NCBI GenBank assembly: GCA_027295645.1
Contig: JAPUKM010000188.1
Location: forward strand, 1 to 8,011
Direction of reading: 5' to 3'
Source of the DNA: Chloroflexota bacterium
GTDB lineage: Bacteria > Chloroflexota > Dehalococcoidia > Lucifugimonadales > JAPUKM01
DNA length: 8,011 nucleotides
In this document: piece after piece, positions 1 through 6,443 of the stretch
How the letters are laid out: every line of letters starts with the position of its first letter
Numbering within the stretch: position 1 is the first letter of the stretch
Position numbers and translations under genes: made by a program
The notes under the pieces: generated by a model
Databases searched by the model: none
Told to the model about the DNA's origin: nothing
What the model saw: the letters and a program-made list of their open reading frames with translations, nothing else

Positions 1-933
1 ACGCCCCTCACCGGATGGGTCCTGGTAGCTTTCCAAAAACTCCAGCACCTCCTCTACGGGGACGCCGCTCGTCTCCATCTCCAGATACTTCTCAGAGAAT
101 TTGTTCCTCAAGGTGCGTCCCAACCCGCTGCCGCCGCGGCCGGCAAGCAGCTTGGCCATGTCTCGCTTGGGCCGAGCGCCCTCCTTCAACGCCTTCCTTC
201 CCCAAACCACCGTCGCATTGTCACCGGCATCGAGGAAGGCCTGCTTCATATTCGGATGGAGGCGGCTCTCCTTGCTGGCCGCAAAGCGAGTCCCCATGGT
301 GACCCCTTCAGCCCCAAGGGCGAAGGCGGCCACCAGACCGCGGGCGTCGGCGACACCTCCTCCCGCAATGACCGGAGTCTTCACCACACCGGCCACCTGA
401 GGAAGCAGGGTCATAACAGGGATCTCATTGGCACCCTGGCTGTGACCACCCGCCTCGTATCCGCCTACGGCGATCACGTCCACCCCCGCCGCCTCGGCCT
501 TTAGCGCATGCCTCAGCGATACAACGATGTGGATAGATTTGATCCCCGCCTCGTGCAGAATCGGGACGATATACTCCGGGCTACCCGCGGAGGTATACAC
601 CACGGGCATCCGCTCCTCCAACACAACCTGTAAGTAGGCTTCGCCGCGGGCCACATCGAAGTCATCCGTCCCCGGCCCGCCGCGAGTCCCAAAGTTCACA
701 CCAAAGGGTTTATCGGTAAGTTCTCGGGTCCTCCGTATCTTGGCGCGAAGGTTTGACGCGGACTCCTCAATACTCTTCGGAATTGTGTCGTTTCCCACAT
801 TCCCATCAAGGATGCCAAGCCCTCCCGCATTGCACACGGCAGCGATTAGCTCCGGGGTGGTCACCCAGTTCATGGGAGACTGGAGTATGGGGTATTCGAT
901 ACCGAGAACGTCACAGACCCTGGTCTTAAACAT
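1..933 (-). CDS. Nitronate monooxygenase / FabK-type FMN enzyme, C-terminus off the left edge
   Basis: The frame opens at ATG 933 and stays open for 311 codons to the window edge, so the C-terminus is missing. The protein looks like an FMN-binding TIM barrel of the 2-nitropropane dioxygenase/enoyl-ACP reductase II superfamily. It starts with YPILQSPM (residues 14-21), the usual first-strand FMN motif. It then has YEAGGH (159-164), which carries the histidine conserved as catalytic base in nitronate monooxygenases, followed by AGGGVADA (190-197), a phosphate-binding loop, and MGTRF (213-217). Members oxidise nitronates or reduce enoyl thioesters in the cytoplasm; sequence alone does not settle which this one does. 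A GGGGGAG Shine-Dalgarno stretch lies about 7 bases before the ATG, which supports this start. A separate promoter candidate lies at 1007-1035, so it is probably transcribed apart from the RRM gene upstream. Family confidence is high, substrate confidence low. Confidence 0.88.
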   Translation of the reverse strand, partial: MFKTRVCDVLGIEYPILQSPMNWVTTPELIAAVCNAGGLGILDGNVGNDTIPKSIEESASNLRAKIRRTRELTDKPFGVNFGTRGGPGTDDFDVARGEAYLQVVLEERMPVVYTSAGSPEYIVPILHEAGIKSIHIVVSLRHALKAEAAGVDVIAVGGYEAGGHSQGANEIPVMTLLPQVAGVVKTPVIAGGGVADARGLVAAFALGAEGVTMGTRFAASKESRLHPNMKQAFLDAGDNATVVWGRKALKEGARPKRDMAKLLAGRGGSGLGRTLRNKFSEKYLEMETSGVPVEEVLEFLESYQDPSGEGR

Positions 934-1006
934 CGCGTTCTCCCCCTTAACTGCGCCCCTGGGTATACGCTCAACCTCTGGGAACGCCACGTTGCAAGGC
1001 AGCGGC

Positions 1007-1035
1007 ATTGTACACCGCCTCGTTTCGCGCCGCAA
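1007..1035 (-). promoter_or_regulatory. Candidate sigma70 promoter for the nitronate monooxygenase-like gene
   Basis: On the minus strand a TTGCGG -35 (1030-1035) and TACAAT -10 (1007-1012, 5 of 6 consensus) are separated by 17 bases. Transcription would begin near 1000, giving a leader of about 65 nt before ATG 933. The -35 matches only the TTG half, so this is a candidate. The rest of 1036-1158 shows no gene I can support on either strand. Confidence 0.4.
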
Positions 1036-1158
1036 AGAGGTACGGGAGGACTCCGCAATGGCATCGGAGCAGGTGCGCGTGCTTGCGAACGGGAGAGGGA
1101 TGCTGGCACAGCGCGAACACCCACCGGCCTTCACACAGCCAGGGAACTACGAACCAAA

Positions 1159-1174
1159 GAGGCCTGTGGGCCTC
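1159..1174 (-). terminator. Hairpin downstream of the RRM gene, possible weak terminator
   Basis: GAGGCC and GGCCTC form a perfect 6-bp stem around a 4-base loop, about 40 bases after the RRM stop. On the minus strand it is followed by TTTGGTT, and flanking AACC/GGTT can extend the pairing through a small internal loop. The U-tract is short, so termination would be weak, or the hairpin may protect the mRNA 3' end. Confidence 0.4.
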
Positions 1175-1213
1175 AGGTTAGGGGAGCAAGGGCCAGAGCT
1201 ACCCCAGCGGGCT

Positions 1214-1540
<327 letters not shown>

Positions 1541-1554
1541 TACACTCTCCTTTG

Positions 1555-1580
1555 GCTGGGCTTTCCCAGCATCGCGATGC
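1555..1580 (-). promoter_or_regulatory. Two adjacent dyads in the RRM mRNA leader
   Basis: GCTGGG (1555-1560) pairs with CCCAGC (1565-1570) around a 4-base loop. The overlapping 12-base palindrome GCATCGCGATGC sits at 1569-1580. Both fall just upstream of the Shine-Dalgarno and TTG start of the RRM gene and share bases at 1569-1570, so they cannot both form fully as hairpins. This leaves room for alternative structures that expose or mask the ribosome site. The regulatory role is inferred. Confidence 0.5.
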
Positions 1581-1586
1581 GGAATA

Positions 1587-1606
1587 AGCCATCTGGCCAG
1601 ATGGCT
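1587..1606 (-). promoter_or_regulatory. Perfect 20-bp palindrome just downstream of the RRM promoter
   Basis: AGCCATCTGG and CCAGATGGCT form a perfect 20-bp inverted repeat with no spacer. Pairing can extend outward to 1581-1610 with two bulged adenines. It occupies about +7 to +26 from the predicted start site. It could be an operator for a dimeric repressor or the first hairpin of the transcript; the sequence does not decide between them. Confidence 0.55.
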
Positions 1607-1619
1607 ATCCGTCGAGCGT

Positions 1620-1648
1620 AGTATAAACCCAATGCCGCCAGATTTCCA
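1620..1648 (-). promoter_or_regulatory. Sigma70 promoter for the RRM protein gene
   Basis: On the minus strand TGGAAA (-35, 1643-1648, 4 of 6) and TATACT (-10, 1620-1625, 5 of 6) are separated by exactly 17 bases. Transcription would start near 1613 and give a leader of about 73 nt containing three dyads before the TTG start at 1540. Confidence 0.65.
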
Positions 1649-1673
1649 CTCCGCACTCTTTTGAACATATCAT

Positions 1674-1691
1674 GCCTGCTGGAGAGCAGGC
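1674..1691 (-). terminator. Hairpin after the zinc-ribbon gene
   Basis: GCCTGCT and AGCAGGC form a 7-bp stem with a 4-base loop, 7 bases past the TAA of the zinc-ribbon membrane protein. It closes the plsY-containing cluster and precedes the RRM promoter. No U-tract follows on the minus strand (ATGATATG), so it is not a standard intrinsic terminator. Confidence 0.45.
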
Positions 1692-1697
1692 TAGTGG

Positions 1698-2270
1698 TTA
1701 CGGGGCACGCAGGCGGCTGAGGGCCACGTAGATGGCCGCAGCCAGGGCCAAAAAGCCGTAGAGGCTACTGAGAATAAGACCACCCAGCAGAAGGGCGGAA
1801 AGGAGCACGCTGCCCCCAGCGATGTACTGAAGTCCTCTGCTCAGCTTCCGGTTAACTGCACGGCTGATTCCCTCACCCACCAGGTAACCGATTCCTACGA
1901 AGCCCATCAGAATAAAGAGCCCCCCAAAGGGCAGCGCCACCAGCAGAATCAGCAGAGCCAAAGACCCCACAAAAGCTATGCCGACACCGGCGCCCACGGC
2001 GCGGGCGTAATAGAAGGGGGGGACATTGAACTGGGGGAGTTTCCGGACTTGGGCACACTCCCCGCAACGGATGCCCACCGGATACTGGACTACGCACTGG
2101 ACGCAGATAGGGCGTTCACAGTTACCGCACGTGAGCCCGGTCTCCACATCCGGGTGAACGTAGCACCGGTCGCTGGTTGGCCCCGGTCCCTCAGATTTAA
2201 GGCTGGCGCCGCACTCAGTACAATAGGCTGCGGAGTCCGGATTATTGCTGTTGCACGTTGGGCAGATCAT
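1698..2270 (-). CDS. Zinc-ribbon and B-box zinc-finger membrane protein, function unknown
   Basis: The 190-residue protein begins with a zinc ribbon, C3-x2-C6 and C17-x2-C20. A B-box-like cross-brace follows: C36, H39, C48, C51, C56, C59, C69 and C72. After a short linker come about four hydrophobic segments (roughly 92-113, 114-132, 150-168 and 168-187), so the zinc domains sit at the end of a small integral membrane protein. Proteins with this architecture occur in Chloroflexota and other bacteria without an established function; the zinc domains may bind protein partners. The ATG overlaps the plsY TGA as ATGA, indicating translational coupling, and GAGGTGA lies about 9 bases before the start. 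The coupling suggests a membrane-linked role expressed with plsY, but I do not assign a specific function. Confidence 0.85.
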   Translation of the reverse strand: MICPTCNSNNPDSAAYCTECGASLKSEGPGPTSDRCYVHPDVETGLTCGNCERPICVQCVVQYPVGIRCGECAQVRKLPQFNVPPFYYARAVGAGVGIAFVGSLALLILLVALPFGGLFILMGFVGIGYLVGEGISRAVNRKLSRGLQYIAGGSVLLSALLLGGLILSSLYGFLALAAAIYVALSRLRAP

Positions 2271-2956
2271 TTCGCGCGGTCACCTCGTACGCCAGGGGTC
2301 CGCTCAGTCCACTCCTCCGCGGTGCTCACGTCTCGGTCGTGCACGAGGCGGCGGGCCATCAAGCGATGCCATGACACGCCCTCTGGCCCTTTTATACGGT
2401 TGGCCTCCAGTCGTTTGACGGCCAGGAGCATCACCAGGGCAAACGAGAGAAGGAGCACCTCCGCAGACTCTTTCAAAAGCAACGTCCACACGGGCAGCAG
2501 GGCCACAGCGATGCCGACCCACAATGCCGTGCTTCTAAACAGCAGCACCCCTAGGCCGGCAACAGCAGCACAGAGGAACACCTCCACAGGGGCCAGTACC
2601 AGGAGCACCCCAGCAGCGGTGATGACGGCTCTACCACCTACAAACCGTGTATACAATGGCCAACCGTGTCCCAAAACGGCAGCAAGTCCTGCTATGGCCT
2701 GGAGTCCCTCCCCCAACCCCATGGCACGGGCCAGCAGAACAGTTGTTGTGCCCTTCACAAGGAGGTCGAAGGCCATCACGGGAACGAAGTAGGCCCTCCC
2801 CACGTGGGCGGCGACGTTGGAGGCCCCAATATTGCCGCTGCCATATCGGCGGAGATCGATCCCTTTAACCCAGCGACCCGTCAGGTAGGCCGTGGGAATG
2901 GAACCGACCAGGTAGCCATAGGCTAGTGCTAGCACAACGGCCAGGCCTTGGGGCAC
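2267..2956 (-). CDS. plsY: Acyl-phosphate:glycerol-3-phosphate acyltransferase PlsY
   Basis: PlsY is the integral membrane enzyme that moves an acyl chain from acyl-phosphate to glycerol-3-phosphate, the first step of phospholipid synthesis in most bacteria. The 229-residue protein has GSIPTAYL (residues 18-25), the glycine-rich SGNIGASN (40-47), GHGWPLYTRFVGGRAVIT (96-113) and a cytoplasmic KRLEANRIKGPEG (181-193), in the order of the three PlsY motifs, with several membrane segments between. The second motif departs from the usual FKGGKGVAT: GGRAV replaces GGKGV. A charged tail of about 35 residues follows the last motif, making it longer than the roughly 200-residue norm. The start is GTG 2956 with AGGAG about 6 bases before it. 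It lies 91 bases after the PHP gene and overlaps the zinc-ribbon gene by 4 bases. Confidence 0.92.
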   Translation of the reverse strand: MPQGLAVVLALAYGYLVGSIPTAYLTGRWVKGIDLRRYGSGNIGASNVAAHVGRAYFVPVMAFDLLVKGTTTVLLARAMGLGEGLQAIAGLAAVLGHGWPLYTRFVGGRAVITAAGVLLVLAPVEVFLCAAVAGLGVLLFRSTALWVGIAVALLPVWTLLLKESAEVLLLSFALVMLLAVKRLEANRIKGPEGVSWHRLMARRLVHDRDVSTAEEWTERTPGVRGDRAK

Positions 2957-3047
2957 CGTCTACTCCTGATAAGAACCGTCATAGTATTAGCTCAAGAAAT
3001 TCGCGATTCGGCGCGCCTTGAAACCGATGCACCGATGAGAGAGCGGG

Positions 3048-3902
3048 TCAGTGGTGGGAACCACCTCGTTGAGATGCCAGCGACATCAGACGCTCCGCTA
3101 CCTCCGGTGGGGGGCCCAAGTCTCCTGGTACCGCTTCGCCTGGGCTTCCGTTAGCATGGTAATCGGTTCCCCCACAGGGCAGAAGGTTGTGGCGCTGAGC
3201 AGTGGCCTCAAGTCGCTGAATAAGCTCCGTATCATACTCTGCGTAGTGGACCTCCATACCCTCCAAACCCGACTGCTTGAGGGTGATCAGAATATCATCC
3301 AACTCATCGATCTGGCCCGGGTGGGCCAATACGGGCACACCGCGGGCCTGGACAACCAGCTGAACCGCATCCACAGGCGACTGCTTCTCCCGCTCCACAT
3401 AGGCAGGGCCATTGCGGCTGAGATACAGGTCAAAGGCCTCATGAAGGGTGGCGACGTGACCCTTCTCTACGAGGGCCCGTGCGATATGTGGACGGCCGAT
3501 GGCCCCCTCACCTGCTATCTGCTGCACACGGTCCCACTCCACGGGCATGCCCAGTTCCACCAGTCGACCTACCATCTGCTGGGCACGGTCCACGCGGGAG
3601 AGCCTGAAGTGGGCCAACGAGGCCTGTAGCTCCAGATCCTTGTAGTCAATGTAGTAGCCAAGGATGTGGATCTCGTTCCCAGGGATATCGGTGCTCAGCT
3701 CAACCCCGGGGATGATCGTAAGCTCCGGACAGGCCTGGGCGGCCTCCCACGCGGGCTCCAGGCCGTCGGTGATATCGTGGTCGGTGATGGCCGCTATCCG
3801 CACGCCGCGCCGCGCCAGCAGGTCCACCAGCTCTTGCGGTGTCAGGCGGCCGTCGGAGACGGTGGTATGAAGGTGGAGATCTACCTCAGCCATCTGCCTC
3901 AA
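3048..3902 (-). CDS. PHP-domain phosphoesterase (RNase AM / YciV-like)
   Basis: The 284-residue protein carries the four PHP motifs that bind a metal cluster: DLHLHTTVSDG (residues 8-18), ITDHD (39-43), PGVELS with E68 and EIHILGY with H79, AHPG (193-196) and GGTDYH (244-249). GRPHIARAL (136-144) lies in the inserted helical domain. This pattern and length match the YciV/RNase AM and 3',5'-nucleoside-bisphosphate phosphatase group, which removes phosphate from pAp-type nucleotides and trims 5' ends of RNA; exact activity here is inferred. The TTG at 3902 is the farthest start. ATG 3893, three codons in, is also plausible and still overlaps the ymdB end by 8 bases. The overlap and shared strand point to coupled translation in the rny-ymdB transcript. 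Confidence 0.88.
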   Translation of the reverse strand: MRQMAEVDLHLHTTVSDGRLTPQELVDLLARRGVRIAAITDHDITDGLEPAWEAAQACPELTIIPGVELSTDIPGNEIHILGYYIDYKDLELQASLAHFRLSRVDRAQQMVGRLVELGMPVEWDRVQQIAGEGAIGRPHIARALVEKGHVATLHEAFDLYLSRNGPAYVEREKQSPVDAVQLVVQARGVPVLAHPGQIDELDDILITLKQSGLEGMEVHYAEYDTELIQRLEATAQRHNLLPCGGTDYHANGSPGEAVPGDLGPPPEVAERLMSLASQRGGSHH

Positions 3903-4662
3903 CAGTCCTATCTACCCGCTGGATGCCTGTGGCTCGACCACTCTCCTGGTCCACCTCTACAAGAACAGAGTTGAAGCTGACGGGGCCGCCGGGGACACCC
4001 AACCGGTTGGGGGTCTGGTAGAGGAACCGCTCCAGGACGTCCTCCGGGGTGTTTCCGATGATGGAGTTGATAGGGCCCACCTTCCCCAGATCGGTGACGT
4101 AGGCGGTCCCCTTTGGAAGGATACGAGCGTCCGCAGTAGGCACGTGGGTGTGGGTTCCCACGACAACGCTGACCCGACCGTCAAGATACCAGCCCAGGGC
4201 CTCCTTCTCTGAGGTGGCCTCTGCGTGAAAGTCCACCACGACAACCGGCGGCGGCCGGCTGAACTGGTCCAAGAGGGAGTCCATGGCGCGGAAGGGGCAG
4301 TCGAGCTCTTTGACGAACACCCGCCCCATCACGTTCACCACAAGGACATCGCCAATTTGCTTGTGGCCATTACCCGGTACGCCGGGGGGGTAGTTAAGGG
4401 GGCGCAGAATGGGGAGAGGGCCATCCAGGTGGGGGATGACCTCCTTGCGGTCCCAGATGTGTCCACCGGAGGTGATCACGTCCACGCCACCGTCTAAGAG
4501 GTCCTGGGCAGTCTCTTCGGTTATCCCAAAGCCGGCAGCCGAGTTCTCTCCGTTGGCCACCACCAGGTCCAGCCGGTATTCGCGGCGGAGGCCAGGGAGA
4601 AGTCGCTGAACAGCACTCCTGCCCGGCTTACCAATAATGTCGCCGATCAGAAGGATGCGCAT
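3886..4662 (-). CDS. ymdB: YmdB-family metallophosphoesterase (cyclic nucleotide phosphodiesterase)
   Basis: The family (TIGR00282) hydrolyses 2',3'-cyclic nucleotides and in Bacillus subtilis affects motility and biofilm gene expression. The 258-residue protein matches it along its length: GDIIGKPGR with D8, NGENSAAG with E39/N40, SGGHIWD with H68, VDFHAEATSEK with H146, and GTHTHVPTADARILPKGTAYVTD with H171/H173. One key position is changed: residue 67, an Asn metal ligand in characterised members (GNH), is Gly here (GGH). The codon is a clean GGA and the surrounding frame is intact, so this is not a frameshift. The start is ATG 4662 with AGAGG about 8 bases before it. It lies 75 bases downstream of rny, the same order as in B. 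subtilis, and its end overlaps the PHP gene. The fold is certain; the activity is less so. Confidence 0.93.
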   Translation of the reverse strand: MRILLIGDIIGKPGRSAVQRLLPGLRREYRLDLVVANGENSAAGFGITEETAQDLLDGGVDVITSGGHIWDRKEVIPHLDGPLPILRPLNYPPGVPGNGHKQIGDVLVVNVMGRVFVKELDCPFRAMDSLLDQFSRPPPVVVVDFHAEATSEKEALGWYLDGRVSVVVGTHTHVPTADARILPKGTAYVTDLGKVGPINSIIGNTPEDVLERFLYQTPNRLGVPGGPVSFNSVLVEVDQESGRATGIQRVDRTVEADG

Positions 4663-4712
4663 GCCTCTACCTCTCTACGCCGTTGAGCACCCGAGAGGGT
4701 AGGCGTATCCTG

Positions 4713-4740
4713 TAGTGGGCCTCAACACTGCAGCCCACTA
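4713..4740 (-). promoter_or_regulatory. Stem-loop starting at the rny stop codon, before ymdB
   Basis: TAGTGGGC (4713-4720) and GCCCACTA (4733-4740) form an 8-bp inverted repeat around a 12-base loop. Its first arm on the minus strand begins with the TAG stop of rny. A second, weaker repeat, TACGCC/GGCGTA, brackets 4676-4707. No U-tract follows, so it looks more like an RNA stabiliser or processing signal between rny and ymdB than a terminator. The function is inferred. Confidence 0.45.
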
Positions 4741-6264
4741 ACGGGCGACTTCCACACTACGGGTCTCCCGGATCACGACGACCTTGATCTGGCCAGGATA
4801 GACCAGGTTGTCCTCGATCTTCTTAACGATGTCGCGGGCCAACAGGGCTGTGCTGGCATCGTCCACAGAGTCCGGTTTTACCAGGATCCGTACTTCACGG
4901 CCGGCTTGGATAGCGTAGCTCTTCTCCACTCCGGAGAAGCTGTTGGCTACCTCCTCCAGCGCCTCCAGTCGTTTGACGTAGTGCTCAAGGGTATCCCTTC
5001 GCGCTCCGGGCCGTGCTGAGCTGATGGCATCGGCTGCGGCCACCAGGAAGGCCTCTACCGAACCCTTCTCCTCGTCATGGTGCTCCATGATGGCCATCTC
5101 CACCGGCTCTGGGATGCCGTACTTGCGTGCAATGTCTGCGCCGATCTCGGCGTGGGGGCCCTCCACCTCGTGGGTGAGCGCCTTGCCAATATCGTGGAGC
5201 AGGCCGGCCGACTTGGCCACTTTGACGTTCGCCCCAATCTCTGAGGCCATCATCCCGGCGAGGTGGGCGACCTCAAGGCTGTGCATGAGGATGTTCTCAC
5301 CATAGCTATACCGGTATTTCAGGCGTCCGAGGAGTTTGATGATGTCTGGACTCATCCCCTGGACACCGACCTCAAAGACCGCCTGTTCGCCCTCTTTCCA
5401 GATGGTCTCATCCACCTCTTGCTCGGTCTTCTTGACCACCTCTTCGATACGCGCCGGGTGGATTCTGCCATCCTGAACAAGCTTGGCAAGGGCAAGCTTG
5501 GCCACCTCCCGACGTACTGGATCAAAGCAGGAGATGGTCACCGCCTCCGGAGTATCGTCTATGACGATATCCGCTCCGGTGGCAGCTTCAATAGCTCTAA
5601 TATTTCGTCCCTCGCGGCCGATGATACGACCCTTCATATCATCGCTGGGGAGGGGGACAACGGCTGTGGTGTTCTCCGAAACAACCTCTGAAGCGAGACG
5701 ATGAATAGCCAGCGTGACGACTTTCCGGGCCTGCTGGTCGGCCTCTTCCTTTGCCCGCTGCTCCAATTCGCGTAGGCGGCGGGCCAGATCGTGCTGGATT
5801 TCGCTCTCGGCCTTTACCATGAGCTGGTCCTTCGCCTCGCTCATGGTCAGACCTGAGACGGCCTCGAGTCGCTTTTCTTCTTGACCCTTTAGCTCTTCCA
5901 GCTCTCCTTTGAGGTCTTCCAGTTCCCGTTCTCTATTCTCTACGTTCCGTTCCCGCCGCTCCAAGTTTTCCGCACGCTGTTCCGACTGCTCTTCACGATT
6001 GCTGACACGCTGCTCTGTGCGTTGGACTTCGTTGCGTCGGTCCCGGACTTCCTCTTCAGCAGAAGATCGGATCCTTAGAGCCTCCTCTTGGGCATCTAGT
6101 ACCAATCTTTTCTTCTGCTCCTCGGCTTCCTGGACTATGCCTGAAGCCGATTGCCGCGCTGCTGCTACTCCCTTCTGGGTCAGTAGGTTTCGGAGAAAAT
6201 ACCCGCCGCCTGTCCCGAGCCCCAATGCCGCGAGGACGGCCAGGACGATTACAAGAACGTCCAT
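4738..6264 (-). CDS. rny: Ribonuclease Y
   Basis: RNase Y is the membrane-anchored endoribonuclease that initiates mRNA decay in many bacteria lacking RNase E. The 508-residue protein has the full architecture. A single N-terminal membrane helix spans about 3-23. A long charged coiled coil of Glu/Arg-rich heptads runs from about 30 to 190. A KH RNA-binding domain with GRIIGREGRN (212-221) comes next. The HD domain includes HSLEVAH (328-334) and the catalytic LLHDIGKA (355-362), with EHHDEE (394-399) and ADAISSARPG (411-420). Length is close to the roughly 520 residues of the B. subtilis enzyme. The start ATG 6264 is supported by AAAGGA about 10 bases before it and by placing the membrane helix at the very N-terminus. 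A TTGACA promoter lies upstream at 6344-6373. It leads the transcript that continues into ymdB. Confidence 0.97.
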   Translation of the reverse strand: MDVLVIVLAVLAALGLGTGGGYFLRNLLTQKGVAAARQSASGIVQEAEEQKKRLVLDAQEEALRIRSSAEEEVRDRRNEVQRTEQRVSNREEQSEQRAENLERRERNVENRERELEDLKGELEELKGQEEKRLEAVSGLTMSEAKDQLMVKAESEIQHDLARRLRELEQRAKEEADQQARKVVTLAIHRLASEVVSENTTAVVPLPSDDMKGRIIGREGRNIRAIEAATGADIVIDDTPEAVTISCFDPVRREVAKLALAKLVQDGRIHPARIEEVVKKTEQEVDETIWKEGEQAVFEVGVQGMSPDIIKLLGRLKYRYSYGENILMHSLEVAHLAGMMASEIGANVKVAKSAGLLHDIGKALTHEVEGPHAEIGADIARKYGIPEPVEMAIMEHHDEEKGSVEAFLVAAADAISSARPGARRDTLEHYVKRLEALEEVANSFSGVEKSYAIQAGREVRILVKPDSVDDASTALLARDIVKKIEDNLVYPGQIKVVVIRETRSVEVAR

Positions 6265-6343
6265 GGTATCACCGTCCTTTCAATTTTTGAGCCCAGGCCC
6301 CAGCCCTCCAAATCTAATTGGGCCGGGTGACTGGCAACACCTA

Positions 6344-6373
6344 AGCGTACTCTTTTGGGGACTTTGGTGTCAA
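6344..6373 (-). promoter_or_regulatory. Promoter for the rny-ymdB-PHP-plsY cluster
   Basis: On the minus strand a perfect TTGACA -35 (6368-6373) is followed after 18 bases by TACGCT (6344-6349), which keeps the most conserved -10 positions T1, A2 and T6. Transcription would start near 6337 with a leader of about 73 nt to ATG 6264. The remainder of 6265-6443 holds no gene I can support, only this promoter, the rny leader and the 3' end of the upstream gene. Confidence 0.55.
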
Positions 6374-6443
6374 GAAAAGTGGCAACTATCCACCTTACAC
6401 ACCCTAGGAAGAAAGGGAGGAACTCTGGGAGAGCAGCGGCGGC

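Noticed and set aside
2049..2792. Plus-strand open frame of 247 codons
   Set aside because: It is antisense to plsY and the zinc-ribbon gene, with composition typical of a GC-rich shadow frame and no motif.
3051..3065. Small hairpin at the end of the PHP gene (GGTGG/CCACC)
   Set aside because: The stem is 5 bp, lies within the last codons and has no U-tract, so it cannot be supported as a terminator.
3051..3629. Plus-strand open frame of 192 codons
   Set aside because: It is a shadow of the PHP gene, whose metal-binding motifs are all in the minus-strand frame.
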